38,216 bases of DNA from assembly GCA_017433125.1 (NCBI GenBank), contig JAFRHT010000028.1:1-38216 (forward strand), written 5' to 3'. Numbering within the stretch: position 1 is the first letter of the stretch; the number at the start of each line of letters is the position of its first letter. The notes below the pieces were generated by a model. That model was not told the DNA's origin and searched no databases. It was given only the letters and a program-made list of their open reading frames with translations. The position numbers were made by a program, and so were the translations under genes. Origin of the DNA: Solobacterium sp. Its GTDB lineage: Bacteria; Bacillota_I; Bacilli_A; Erysipelotrichales; Erysipelotrichaceae. Positions 7,568-16,407 of this stretch are shown piece by piece.

Positions 7568-8630
7568 CGTAAGTCCCTCCTTTCGCCGTCAGGGCCAGCA
7601 TCCGCGCATGCAGTTCCTGCACCGCGGCCGGCGGCTCCACATGCGGGGCCCGCGGATCCAGCAGCCATGTCTTGGCATAATGGGTGTCCGACACCTTGAA
7701 GAACGGCGGTTCCTCTTCGTAATCGATCTTCATCGCGTAGTTGTTGCGGGGCGCAAAGGCATCGCCTTTGATCTCCTCGAACAGCGACGGCGGCGTACCG
7801 CGGATGGCAAAGAGTTCCTCGCCCTTCTCACCCAGCTGCGGCAGGGAGGACATCAGCCCCCATGTATACGGGTGCCGGCTGTCATAGAAGATCTCATCCA
7901 CCCTGCCGTACTCGATAATCTGACCGGCATACATGACCGCGACCGTGTCGGCCACATTGGCCACCACGCCCAGATCATGGGTAATGTAAATCGTTGTAAA
8001 GCCGTATTCCTGGGCCAGGTCCTTGATCAGCCGGATGATCTGGGCCTGGATGGTCACATCCAGAGCTGTTGTCGGTTCATCACAGATCAGGATCTTCGGC
8101 CGGCAGGCCAGGGCAATTGCGATGACAATACGCTGGCGCATGCCGCCGGAATACATGAACGGATATTCATCGAAACGCAGTTCCGGATTATGAATGCCGA
8201 CTTTGGCCATCAGGTCGATCGCCACCTGCTTCGCTTCACTCTTTGATTTTCCCTGATGCTTGATGATGACCTCGGAAATCTGGTCACCGATGGTCTTGAC
8301 CGGGTTCAGGGAAGTCATCGGATCCTGGAAGACCGTCGCGATCTTCTTGCCGCGGATCTTTTCCCACTCGGCCGGATTCGTGATCTTGGCCAGATCCTGG
8401 CCTTCAAACCAGATTTCCCCCTGGGAGACTTCACCGTTGATTTCCAGCATGCCGGTGAAGGTTTTTGTAAAGACTGACTTGCCGGAGCCGGATTCACCGA
8501 CGATCGCCACAACCTTGCCCTCCTCAAAATCCATGGAGATATTGCGGATGGCAGTCAGGATCCGGTCTCTGACCTTGAACTTCACTTCGAGGTTCTTAAC
8601 TGACAGAATGATATTCCTGTTTTCTGACAT
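7554..8630 (-). CDS. oppD/amiE: Oligopeptide ABC transporter ATP-binding protein (OppD/AmiE)
   Basis: The 358-residue ATPase carries Walker [10 protein letters not shown], a Q-loop in [13 protein letters not shown], the signature [16 protein letters not shown] and Walker [13 protein letters not shown]. The C-terminal oligopeptide-transporter extension ([17 protein letters not shown]) is intact, though its cysteines typical of some Dpp/Opp proteins with Fe-S clusters are not evident. It lies 11 bases downstream of oppC with a perfect GGAGG, and pairs with OppF to energise peptide import. Confidence 0.95.
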   Translation of the reverse strand: MSENRNIILSVKNLEVKFKVRDRILTAIRNISMDFEEGKVVAIVGESGSGKSVFTKTFTGMLEINGEVSQGEIWFEGQDLAKITNPAEWEKIRGKKIATVFQDPMTSLNPVKTIGDQISEVIIKHQGKSKSEAKQVAIDLMAKVGIHNPELRFDEYPFMYSGGMRQRIVIAIALACRPKILICDEPTTALDVTIQAQIIRLIKDLAQEYGFTTIYITHDLGVVANVADTVAVMYAGQIIEYGRVDEIFYDSRHPYTWGLMSSLPQLGEKGEELFAIRGTPPSLFEEIKGDAFAPRNNYAMKIDYEEEPPFFKVSDTHYAKTWLLDPRAPHVEPPAAVQELHARMLALTAKGGTYGERE

Positions 8631-8641
8631 AAGGCACCTCC

Positions 8642-9571
8642 TTAGACCATGTGCGTGCGCGGATCACTGGCATCTGCCAGGGTCTGGCCGACAATGTAAA
8701 GTGAAACGGAAATTACCGCCGATACGGCAACCGGGATCCAGAACAGATACGGGGTGCTGATCAGGTACGGGCTGTAGTCACGGATCATCTGGCCCAGTGA
8801 CGGAATATCACGGTTCAGGCCGACGCCGACCATGGACAGGAAGACTTCATAGGAGATGAAGCCCGGCACGTCACGGCTGATGATCGTCATGATGACCGAA
8901 ATCAGATACGGCAGGACATTGTGCGTGATGATCTTCCAGGTCGGGGTGCCCAGGCACCGGCTGGCCAGGTTGTATTCACGGTCACGGATGATCATGACCT
9001 GGACACGGATGAAATACGCCGTGCCGATCCAGCTGGTGACCGACAGGGCAAAGATCAGCGAGCCCATGCCGGAACCGATGGCATAAACCAGGATCATGGC
9101 AATAAGCAGCGTCGGGATGTTGGCGATGACATTGTAGACTTCGATCATAATGACATCGACCTTTTTGGAGAAACCCCACCACATGCCGACAGCCACACCG
9201 ACAACCGTTGAAATGGCAGTCGCGGCAAAGGCCACAATCAGGGAGCTGCGGGTACCCGCCCATACAGCGTCAAACAGGGAGTTTCCCTTGTCATCCGTGC
9301 CGAACCAATAAGTGCTGTTGGGGCGGATGTATTTCATTTCCGGCCGGTTGATATTCGGGGTAATCCGCGGGGAGTATCCGGAGATCATCGGCTGGAAAAT
9401 GGAAAGCAGGATAATCGTGCCGGCCAGGATCAGCATGGCAATGGCCAGCTTGGAAGAGAAAAATTTGCGGAACACGGATTTCCAGTAGGAATACCGCGGC
9501 GCGGCAATGTGCTCCGAAGCGGTATCTTCGGCCCGCTGGAACGTGAAGCGGTCGTCCTGTAATGTGCTCAT
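8642..9571 (-). CDS. oppC/amiD: Oligopeptide ABC transporter permease (OppC/AmiD)
   Basis: This 309-residue membrane protein has a cytosolic N-terminal arm, a first helix (about 40-60) and five more in the binding-protein-dependent transport domain. The EAA coupling loop is recognisable (RDREYNLASRCLGTPTWKII). The periplasmic segment between helices 1 and 2 carries the usual STYWFGTDDKGNSLFDAVWAG motif of OppC/DppC. It is two bases downstream of oppB with AAAGGAGG, and the length equals that of AmiD. Confidence 0.94.
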   Translation of the reverse strand: MSTLQDDRFTFQRAEDTASEHIAAPRYSYWKSVFRKFFSSKLAIAMLILAGTIILLSIFQPMISGYSPRITPNINRPEMKYIRPNSTYWFGTDDKGNSLFDAVWAGTRSSLIVAFAATAISTVVGVAVGMWWGFSKKVDVIMIEVYNVIANIPTLLIAMILVYAIGSGMGSLIFALSVTSWIGTAYFIRVQVMIIRDREYNLASRCLGTPTWKIITHNVLPYLISVIMTIISRDVPGFISYEVFLSMVGVGLNRDIPSLGQMIRDYSPYLISTPYLFWIPVAVSAVISVSLYIVGQTLADASDPRTHMV

Positions 9572-9573
9572 GA

Positions 9574-11055
9574 CTACTCGCCTCCTTTAGCGGTCAGGGA
9601 AATCCGCGGGTCAACGGCAACCATCAGCAGGTCGCCGATCAGCACGGCCAGGATGGACAGTGCCGTAAAGATGAATGTCAGGGTAATGACCATGTTGTTG
9701 TTGAGCTGGTTGATGGCATTCGGCAGCATCTTTCCCATGCCCGGTACGGCAAAGGCCGACTCGGTGATCAGCGCGCCGCTGATGCAGAGAATGATGGAAC
9801 TCGGAATGCCGTTGACGATCGGGATGATCGCGTTGCGCAGGATATGGTGACGGAAAATCTCCTTCTCCGACAGACCCTTGGCCCGGGCAAACTTGACATA
9901 GTCCGCGTTGGACTGGTCAATCATGTAGCGCCGCAGCCACATCATCAGGCTCGGTGTGCTCAGCAGGGCCAGGATCACCGTCGGCATGATCCACGAACGG
10001 ATATCACCGAAGCCCAGCTGCGGGAACTTGTCCGGCAGGCCAAGCTTGGTGCCGATGGAACGCATGAAGAAGATAAAGGCCATGGACGGCAGTGCCACCA
10101 GCAGGTTGATATAGGCAATGCCCAGTTTGTCACGGAACTTGTCCTTGTGCTGGGCCATGTCAATCGCAGCCGGGATGCCGAAGGCATAGGCGATGATCAG
10201 CGAAATGATCCCCATCAGGTAGGAAGTTCCGACCATGGAAGGAGATTCATGCGCCGACAGGCAGCTGGCATAGTGATCTGAGAACCGCTTGCTGTCAAGT
10301 TTGTCAAGGGTCGGCTTGTACTGGCAGCTGGTCTGGATCAGCGCGCTGCTTTCCGTCAGGCCCGTGTCAAACGTCTGTTCATAAGGTTTGATGGCACCCT
10401 GGCCCTCATTGATGACCTGGACCGTAGGAATGCCCTGGTTGCTCGGGTAGGAATTGCCGAAGTTGAACGTGATCTTGTTCTGGTGAATAAACGGGAACGA
10501 GCCGTTGAAATACAGCTGGTACTTGTACTGGCAGCCGCTGCAGAGAATGGCCGGCGTCCCGTTGGCCGGGTTCTTGCCGATATAGTAGCGCCGCTCCAGA
10601 TCCGGATTGGCTTCATCCTGCACTGCGTTCTTGCTGTCCACCACGATCAGCTGGGAATAGAAATGACCCAGCAGTTCCAGGGCGGAATAGTCATGATAAA
10701 CAAGCGGGTCCCCGCTCTTGAGATATTCTACGGTATAGCCCTTTCGTTCCCAGACACCGAGCGCTTCCCCCTGCTTTTCGGAGCCGTTCACCAGGCAGGC
10801 ATTATAATCCGATGCATCGTCATACACGCCCTTGCAGAGATCCACTTTTCTCTGGTAGTCCATGTAGCCGAGCTCATCGTACTTCTTGTAGATGTACGTG
10901 GTCCTGGCATCTCCCTTCTGCTTCTTCAGGACCGGGTCATTCTCAAAAATCTTGGTTCTGTCGATCATCGTAAACAGCATGACGATAATGATCGATACGA
11001 CAGCGAATATCGACAGAATCGATTTGAGAATTCTTGTCAGTATATATTTTCTCAT
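9574..11055 (-). CDS. oppB/amiC: Oligopeptide ABC transporter permease with large extracytoplasmic domain (OppB/AmiC)
   Basis: The product is 493 residues, against about 305-315 for ordinary OppB. After the first membrane helix (about 8-30) comes a 240-residue extracytoplasmic domain, then five helices with the EAA loop (FARAKGLSEKEIFRHHILRN). The same architecture occurs in streptococcal AmiC (about 498 residues), and remembered segments such as NPDLxR and KYxLYFNxxFPFxHQN align. Six cysteines lie in the ectodomain (74, 87, 172, 175, 244, 265), two of them as CSGC; I recall none in streptococcal AmiC. ATG at 11055 is chosen over a start 22 codons upstream because AAGGGG precedes it and MRKYILTRIL is the family start. 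Confidence 0.93.
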   Translation of the reverse strand: MRKYILTRILKSILSIFAVVSIIIVMLFTMIDRTKIFENDPVLKKQKGDARTTYIYKKYDELGYMDYQRKVDLCKGVYDDASDYNACLVNGSEKQGEALGVWERKGYTVEYLKSGDPLVYHDYSALELLGHFYSQLIVVDSKNAVQDEANPDLERRYYIGKNPANGTPAILCSGCQYKYQLYFNGSFPFIHQNKITFNFGNSYPSNQGIPTVQVINEGQGAIKPYEQTFDTGLTESSALIQTSCQYKPTLDKLDSKRFSDHYASCLSAHESPSMVGTSYLMGIISLIIAYAFGIPAAIDMAQHKDKFRDKLGIAYINLLVALPSMAFIFFMRSIGTKLGLPDKFPQLGFGDIRSWIMPTVILALLSTPSLMMWLRRYMIDQSNADYVKFARAKGLSEKEIFRHHILRNAIIPIVNGIPSSIILCISGALITESAFAVPGMGKMLPNAINQLNNNMVITLTFIFTALSILAVLIGDLLMVAVDPRISLTAKGGE

Positions 11056-11124
11056 ATCGAATCCCCTTATCCGGCTTCGATTAATTTGCAGGGTACACAA
11101 AAAAATCAGCCGATGAACCAAAAT

Positions 11125-11133
11125 ATTATATCA
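11125..11133 (-). promoter_or_regulatory. Extended -10 promoter in front of oppB
   Basis: The minus strand has TGATATAAT about 70 bases before the oppB start, downstream of the oppA terminator. It predicts a leader of roughly 60 nt. The -35 is weak. Confidence 0.55.
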
Positions 11134-11251
11134 CAGACAACTATACCGTAATCATGAAAGTGTCGTAAAGTTCAGGAATACTCCATGCAGAAGATCCTGC
11201 CGAAAAGGCGGTGTACGGTGCCCTCACAGCCATGGCCGGTCCGGCGGACAT

Positions 11252-11285
11252 AAAGAAAACCGGATTTCTCCGGTTCTCTTCATTT
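11252..11285 (-). terminator. Terminator/attenuator between oppA and oppB
   Basis: On the minus strand AGAACCGG and CCGGTTTTCT pair around AGAAAT and lead into TTTCTTT, 20-50 bases after the oppA stop. Such a hairpin commonly lets the binding protein exceed the permease in amount. Confidence 0.7.
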
Positions 11286-11304
11286 CTGCTTGTTCAGACA
11301 GTGA

Positions 11305-13344
11305 TTATTCACCAGCCATCCAGGCGTCGTAGGCAGCCTTGTAATCATCAGCTGTAACGATGTCTTCCTGGAGCTTCAGGCCCTTGTACTTGTATTCTGT
11401 CAGGCCGGTTGTGGAATAAACCCGTGTGAACGGAACCGCGTGGGTAACGCGGACACTGCGGGTCTGCTGCTGACCCGGCAGGAAGAAGGCCCTGCTGATC
11501 AGGTAAGCATCAGCCTTGGCAAATGCTTCGTAACGGGCATCCATGTCATCAGTGATGGCATCAGCTTCGCGGTACAGTCTTTCATATTCATTCAGACCGA
11601 CAGTTTCCTTGATCTCGTCATCATCACCGAAGTCTTCACTGTTGGCGTCTGTCAGGCCCATGGAGCACATGTAGTAGCCGCTTGTCGGGCTGTAGATGTC
11701 AACGAAGCTCTTCGGGTCAGCATAGTCCGGGGACCAGCCTGTGAATGTGGAGATGTCGTAGTCGCTTTCTTCATGCAGTGTGTTGTAGTAAGCAACGTTG
11801 CGGATTGTGTCATTGTCAGCCATGACCAGTTCGATGATGATCTTGCCGTCGGTGTTGTCTTCAACGGACTTCTTCATGGACTGGGCCTGGTCAACCAGAC
11901 GCTTGCTTGTTTCCTGAACCAGCATATCGAGGTGGATCGGGAAGACAATGCCTTCCTCTTCTGCCTTGGCGATGTAATCCAGGGCAGCGTCCTTGCTCAG
12001 CCACGGATCCTGGCCGTCGCTCAGGTCAACTGCTTCACCGGTCATTTCAGCATAAGCTGCAGTTACCAGTTCGCCGTATGTCCGGCCATCGGATGTACGG
12101 ACAACCTGCGGGTCGTTGTTGATGTTGCGCAGGGTAGCGTCAGCCAGCAGCTTCGGCGCACTGACCTGCAGGTAGATGCTGCGGTCGAACGCAGCCCGCA
12201 GAGCCTTGCGGAAGTTGTCGTTCAGCAGGGCTGCCCGGGTGTTGGCCCGCAGTGTTTCATCAGATGCGTAATTTGTCAGATCGAACTTTTCGCGGTTCAT
12301 GTTGAAGACGACACCGAAGACTGTCGGGTTCGGCAGGGATTCGGTTGTATAGCCGCTGTACTTCTCCATGTACTGGTCGAAGTTTTCCCACTGGGCGCTG
12401 ATCGGCGCGGCAACGTAGATACCCTGTTCGAAGGAACGGATGCCGGAATACGGATCGGAACCATCGTCATAGATACGCTTGACGCTCTTCAGATAAACAT
12501 GCTCGGCATCCCAGTAATTGTCATTCTTAACCAGAGTGATCTGGGAATCCTGGTCATAGGATTCGAGGATGAAACCGCCGTTGTACAGAATGGAATCAGC
12601 TGCGGTTGTACCGAAGGAGCAGGCACTCTCGTCCGGGGCACCCAGCTTGCAGCCTTCACCCTGGGCTTCCAGGAATGTCCGGTTGACCGGATACAGGACT
12701 GCATATGTTGTCATGGAATCAAAGTACGGTGTCGGAGTTTCAAGAGTATATTCGACTGTGTAGTCATCCAGGGCCTTGATACCGACCTTTTCGAATTCCT
12801 CATCAGAGAAATCGGATCCTTCATATTCTGTGTAGTACTTGATGACGCCTTCCATCAGCCAGCCGGTGCCGGAAGCGAATTCCGCACCATGCCGCAGACC
12901 GGCAACGAAGTCATCAGCCTTTACTTCGTCATATTCCTCACCGGTGCTGGTGACCCACTTGACACCCGGACGCAGGTGGAATGTCCAGACTGTGGAATCC
13001 TCATTGTGTTCCCAGGATTCAGCCAGGCAGGCTGTCAGGTTGCCGAAACGGTCGTTTTCGAGCAGGCCATCAACGAAGTTGGCATTGTACTCATGGTCTT
13101 CAGCCAGCGCTGTGACCAGGTAGTCCAGCTGCTGGATCTGATAGCTCGTGTATTCAACGAGATTTTCTGTATCCGCAAGCTTGATGGAAGCGGCAGCGAC
13201 ATCAGACATGTAAACTTCAGGTTCTTCTGTTGCTTCTGCCGTTTCTTCTTCTTTCGGTTCCGGCGTCGCGGCAGAACTGCTGGAGCAGGCTGCCAGGCTC
13301 AGAGCCATCGTTGCGGAAAGTAATGCGGCATAAAACTTTTTCAT
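11305..13344 (-). CDS. oppA/amiA: Oligopeptide-binding lipoprotein (OppA/AmiA)
   Basis: The 679-residue product is the peptide-capturing lipoprotein of the importer. A lipoprotein signal peptide ends LAAC with lipidated Cys20, followed by a Ser/Glu/Thr-rich tether (about 21-45). The mature part is a family 5 solute-binding protein: NLTACLAESWEHNEDSTVWTF-type entry into FHLRPGVKWV, VKADDFVAGLRH, NLNxxxFR-like segments and the C-terminal WSPDYADPKSFVDIYSP. Length matches streptococcal AmiA (about 659) rather than the 540-residue OppA of enterobacteria. It is the first gene of the operon with TAGGAGGAAAGAA before ATG and a good promoter. Confidence 0.95.
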   Translation of the reverse strand: MKKFYAALLSATMALSLAACSSSSAATPEPKEEETAEATEEPEVYMSDVAAASIKLADTENLVEYTSYQIQQLDYLVTALAEDHEYNANFVDGLLENDRFGNLTACLAESWEHNEDSTVWTFHLRPGVKWVTSTGEEYDEVKADDFVAGLRHGAEFASGTGWLMEGVIKYYTEYEGSDFSDEEFEKVGIKALDDYTVEYTLETPTPYFDSMTTYAVLYPVNRTFLEAQGEGCKLGAPDESACSFGTTAADSILYNGGFILESYDQDSQITLVKNDNYWDAEHVYLKSVKRIYDDGSDPYSGIRSFEQGIYVAAPISAQWENFDQYMEKYSGYTTESLPNPTVFGVVFNMNREKFDLTNYASDETLRANTRAALLNDNFRKALRAAFDRSIYLQVSAPKLLADATLRNINNDPQVVRTSDGRTYGELVTAAYAEMTGEAVDLSDGQDPWLSKDAALDYIAKAEEEGIVFPIHLDMLVQETSKRLVDQAQSMKKSVEDNTDGKIIIELVMADNDTIRNVAYYNTLHEESDYDISTFTGWSPDYADPKSFVDIYSPTSGYYMCSMGLTDANSEDFGDDDEIKETVGLNEYERLYREADAITDDMDARYEAFAKADAYLISRAFFLPGQQQTRSVRVTHAVPFTRVYSTTGLTEYKYKGLKLQEDIVTADDYKAAYDAWMAGE

Positions 13345-13362
13345 TTCTTTCCTCCTAAATCT

Positions 13363-13388
13363 ATGCAGACGCGAAAACGTCTACGCAT
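13363..13388 (-). promoter_or_regulatory. Hairpin in the oppA 5' leader
   Basis: In the predicted leader, ATGC-(GT)-AGACG pairs with CGTCTGCAT around TTTTCG, leaving a two-base bulge. It sits just upstream of the ribosome binding site and could affect message stability or initiation. Confidence 0.4.
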
Positions 13389-13389
13389 A

Positions 13390-13420
13390 ATCTTAGTATA
13401 TTTTAACTGCCTAGGCAATT
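13390..13420 (-). promoter_or_regulatory. Promoter of the opp/ami operon with a palindrome over the -35
   Basis: On the minus strand -35 TTGCCT, 17 bases and -10 TAAGAT give a good sigma-A promoter. The perfect 10-base palindrome TGCCTAGGCA (13408-13417) covers the -35 and could be an operator. Confidence 0.65.
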
Positions 13421-13472
13421 GGATTTTCACAAATTCAACACAATTTCCCCTCTGTAAACAGCGTGACCGTGC

Positions 13473-14750
13473 TCAGCCGGCAATTCCGGTTACGGTCACT
13501 CCGGACAGACGCAGCACCGCAGGCACCAGCATGCGGTCATACTGCACCTGATTGACCGACATGCACAGGTACGCGGCCAGCTCCCGGACCGACCCGGAAA
13601 CCGAGCCGCCCGACACGATCCGCACCTTTTCCCCGTCATGGTAATAGGCCAGACGGATCTCGCCGGCCATGTCGCCGTTGAACGGGCTGACCTGGAAGTC
13701 CGAGAACTCCACCACTTCCAGATACCGGCCCTGGCGCAGCTGTGCTTCTGTGCGGGTGCCGCCGGAAACAGTGAAGTTGCCCGGGATAAAGGTGTTGTCC
13801 AGGCCCAGATAGCAGGCGTATTGGCGGGCGCCCCAGAAGTTTTCCGCAATGCCGTCCCTGATCAGTGTAAGGTCCCGCACCGGTGCGCCTTCACTGTCAT
13901 ACGAGCGGTTGGCGGAAGAATTCGGCAGATACCTGGCCGCCGACACACTCAGCCTGTCACCGGCCATCCCCGGAACGACCTCATCCCCGATACTGATATC
14001 GGAAATGCCCTGGTACTTCATCCGGACATTGACCCGGTTCAGGAAGTACTCATAGATCTGCAGGGCGGCATCCGTGGAGAAGACCACATCGCAGGTGCCC
14101 AGTTCCGGTGTGCTTTCCGCCCGCAGCTTGTCCCGGCCGGTCTGCAGCGTGCGGCTGATTTCCTTCTTCAGCATCTCCCGGTCGCAGGTACCGGATGTGT
14201 ACATGCGGTACAGTTCGATCTCCTGTCTGTCCTGACGGGCATTGACTACGACTTCCAGTGACGCTGATGGATAGACCATGGTCACGGCGGTACCGGCGGA
14301 AGTGATGAACCGCCTGGTATTCTCCGTGGTGAAAATCTCATACGAGTTGATGTCTTCCGTTTCGGTTTCCGGCAGATCCTGCATGACTTCGATGAAGTCA
14401 CGGGCAATCGTGCCGATCTCCGGCAGCGTCTCCTCATCTTTGTGCTGCACAGCCGGATTGAGCGTATATTCCGGATTGCGGATCAGCAGGGCGCGTTCCT
14501 GCAGTTCCCCGATCAGCTTCTGCATCGCCTCCCGGTCACTGCCCGGCATGACTTCCGCGCTCGCGCTGCCCAGGAAACCGTCAAACCGGCGGTACACCTT
14601 CAGGGTCACATGCCTGGTATCGCGGATGCGGTTCTGATCCAGCCGGTGCCGGATGAAGTAAAATTCGTAGGCCAGGGTTTTCAGATCGGTGATTTCCCAG
14701 GCATCTGTTCCCGCTTCTTTCAGCAGTTCCTTCAGTTCTTCAAGCATCAT
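13473..14750 (-). CDS. tldE: TldE/PmbA-family metalloprotease subunit
   Basis: This 425-residue protein is the non-catalytic partner in a TldD-TldE pair, a heterodimeric zinc protease that degrades unfolded or modified peptides in the cytoplasm. The C-terminal half is the PmbA/TldD fold (GTCDVVFSTDAALQIYEYFL, GARQYACYLGLDN, GNFTVSGGTRTE). It lacks the HExxxH of its partner, as expected for TldE. Its start overlaps tldD by four bases (ATGA). The stop is followed only by a weak GTGACCG/CGGTCAC stem. Assignment within the superfamily rests on the missing zinc motif and pairing with TldD. Confidence 0.9.
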   Translation of the reverse strand: MMLEELKELLKEAGTDAWEITDLKTLAYEFYFIRHRLDQNRIRDTRHVTLKVYRRFDGFLGSASAEVMPGSDREAMQKLIGELQERALLIRNPEYTLNPAVQHKDEETLPEIGTIARDFIEVMQDLPETETEDINSYEIFTTENTRRFITSAGTAVTMVYPSASLEVVVNARQDRQEIELYRMYTSGTCDREMLKKEISRTLQTGRDKLRAESTPELGTCDVVFSTDAALQIYEYFLNRVNVRMKYQGISDISIGDEVVPGMAGDRLSVSAARYLPNSSANRSYDSEGAPVRDLTLIRDGIAENFWGARQYACYLGLDNTFIPGNFTVSGGTRTEAQLRQGRYLEVVEFSDFQVSPFNGDMAGEIRLAYYHDGEKVRIVSGGSVSGSVRELAAYLCMSVNQVQYDRMLVPAVLRLSGVTVTGIAG

Positions 14751-16180
14751 CCGAGCCTCGCTTTCGTCTTCAGATACGGGCCGCCGTCACTGACCTTGAC
14801 CCACTCCTTGTAGCCCTTGCCGCAGCCGCCGGTGCCGAACACTTCGGTCTCACGGCTGGCCATGGTGATATTGCCGAGCACATCCGGCACATACCCGGTC
14901 ATGATGATCGGGGTGACAACTCTGCCGGTCAGCCTGCCGTCCCGGATTTCATAACCACGTTCGATAATGCACTGGATACCCCAATGCTTCGGGTCTTCCA
15001 TGCCCGACTGCATGCCGGCCAGCAGGTAACCATAGTCAATCGAGGCGATCATGTCGTCGAGGCTGTCATTCCCCGGCTCGAAAATCGTGTTGGTCATGCG
15101 GGTGTAGGCTTTGTGCTCAAAGTTCTCCCGCTTGCCGTTGCCGGTCGGCTGCACGCCCAGGCGCAGGGCCGAAAGGGCATCGCATACGCCGGTCTTCAGG
15201 ATGCCGTGATCGATCTCGATGACATCCCCGGCTGCTGTTCCTTCATCATCAAAGGCATAGGAAGCCACGTTGACCGCAGCCAGTGCCCCTTCGTGCATGG
15301 TCACCAGATCCGAACCGACCCGCTTGTCAATATACTCTTTGCCCAGGGCGCGGTTCTTGACAAACATGTCCATCTCCACCCCATGGCCGAAAGCCTCATG
15401 TGCAATCAGCCCGGACACTTCCGGTGTAGTGATGACATCATATTCACCCGGTTCAATCCGCTCGGCAGTAAGCAGTTCTTCGGCAATACGGACCGCTTCC
15501 TGCATTTTGTCCCGCAGGCCGGCAAAAATCTCCGGCCCCTGCCGTTCCGCCACACCGGCATAGGCGTATTCCATGCGGCCGTCCTTCATGGCCATCGGCA
15601 TGACTGTTCCTTCGGAATAGACGTAGCTCTGTCTCAGGTCCCGGTTCGGGGTCAGGAACATCTTGCATACATGCGTGGACTGGGCAGTCAGCCGGCAGTC
15701 AATCAGGTGTTCCCCCTGCTTCATGGCCGCATCGGACACGGCTGTCAGTTCCTTCACCAGACTGTCAAGGTCAGCATCTTCCGGCATTGTCCCGGTCTCC
15801 ATCTCAACGAACAGCTCCTGGGGTTCATCCGCCAGTTTCCCTGTTTCATAAACTTCCGTGCCTGTCAGCCGGAGCAGCTCAATTTGTTTCTCCAGCGCCT
15901 GCCGGATGGTTTCGGCCTGTGCTTCCGGATGCGCAAGGTCCGGTTCGTTGAAGGCATATTCACTGTACAGACCGTCCCGGTAAACCCGGATGACATTACC
16001 CCGTTCCGTCATCATCGTTTCCGATGAGATATCCCGGGCTTTCTGGCTGATGGAAATCCGGAAGCCGGTTGAATCCGTTGCCAGGACACTGACATAATCA
16101 AAGTGTTCCTGCAGCCGGGCAATCATTGTCCTGATTGCCGGGGCTGTCTGTGTCAGGTATTCTGAAAACTCTGCTTTCAT
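14747..16180 (-). CDS. tldD: Metalloprotease TldD
   Basis: The 477-residue subunit carries the zinc motif HEAFGHGVEMD with HExxxH at 261-266 and the later glycine-rich segment (EVFGTGGCGKGYKEW) of TldD. In characterised systems TldD/TldE trims microcin and CcdA-like peptides; the substrate here is unknown. AAAGGAA precedes ATG at 16180. It is the first gene of tldD-tldE, and divergent from tRNA-Ser. Confidence 0.94.
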   Translation of the reverse strand: MKAEFSEYLTQTAPAIRTMIARLQEHFDYVSVLATDSTGFRISISQKARDISSETMMTERGNVIRVYRDGLYSEYAFNEPDLAHPEAQAETIRQALEKQIELLRLTGTEVYETGKLADEPQELFVEMETGTMPEDADLDSLVKELTAVSDAAMKQGEHLIDCRLTAQSTHVCKMFLTPNRDLRQSYVYSEGTVMPMAMKDGRMEYAYAGVAERQGPEIFAGLRDKMQEAVRIAEELLTAERIEPGEYDVITTPEVSGLIAHEAFGHGVEMDMFVKNRALGKEYIDKRVGSDLVTMHEGALAAVNVASYAFDDEGTAAGDVIEIDHGILKTGVCDALSALRLGVQPTGNGKRENFEHKAYTRMTNTIFEPGNDSLDDMIASIDYGYLLAGMQSGMEDPKHWGIQCIIERGYEIRDGRLTGRVVTPIIMTGYVPDVLGNITMASRETEVFGTGGCGKGYKEWVKVSDGGPYLKTKARLG

Positions 16181-16203
16181 ATCAAATTCCTTTCTGCCTG
16201 ATG

Positions 16204-16209
16204 ATTATA
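16204..16209 (-). promoter_or_regulatory. Promoter -10 of tldDE
   Basis: The minus strand shows TATAAT 24 bases before the tldD start. No convincing -35 is seen. Confidence 0.5.
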
Positions 16210-16247
16210 CCCCGTTTTACGAAAACATGGTATGTTCAGCCGGGTTA

Positions 16248-16256
16248 TGCTATAAT
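16248..16256 (+). promoter_or_regulatory. Extended -10 promoter of tRNA-Ser
   Basis: TGCTATAAT ends 12 bases before the mature tRNA 5' end, a suitable distance for a short 5' leader. Confidence 0.7.
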
Positions 16257-16268
16257 CTTGTTTGCGCT

Positions 16269-16357
16269 GGAGATATACCCAAGTGGTTGAAGGGACTGGT
16301 TTCGAAAACCAGCAGACGTGCGAGCGTGCGGGGGTTCGAATCCCTCTATCTCCGCCA
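16269..16357 (+). tRNA. tRNA-Ser (anticodon CGA)
   Basis: An 89-base class II tRNA with acceptor stem GGAGATA/TATCTCC, anticodon stem CTGGT/ACCAG and loop TTCGAAA, giving anticodon CGA for UCG codons. A long variable arm and T loop GGTTCGAATCC are present, and CCA is encoded at 16355-16357. Confidence 0.97.
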
Positions 16358-16364
16358 GTTGTAA

Positions 16365-16397
16365 AAAAACTCTCATCTGCATGAGAGTTTTCTTTTT
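16365..16397. terminator. Bidirectional terminator after tRNA-Ser and the XRE gene
   Basis: AAAACTCTCAT and ATGAGAGTTTT form an 11-base stem around CTGC, with T-rich sequence on both strands. Confidence 0.85.
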
Positions 16398-16407
16398 GTT
16401 CCCTGCT

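Noticed and set aside
11440-13323. 627-codon plus-strand frame opposite oppA
   Set aside because: It is a mirror of the oppA codon pattern; oppA has lipobox, promoter and terminator.
13462-13499. Hairpin at the end of tldE as a terminator
   Set aside because: GTGACCG/CGGTCAC pairs, but the stem overlaps the coding end with a long loop and no T run.
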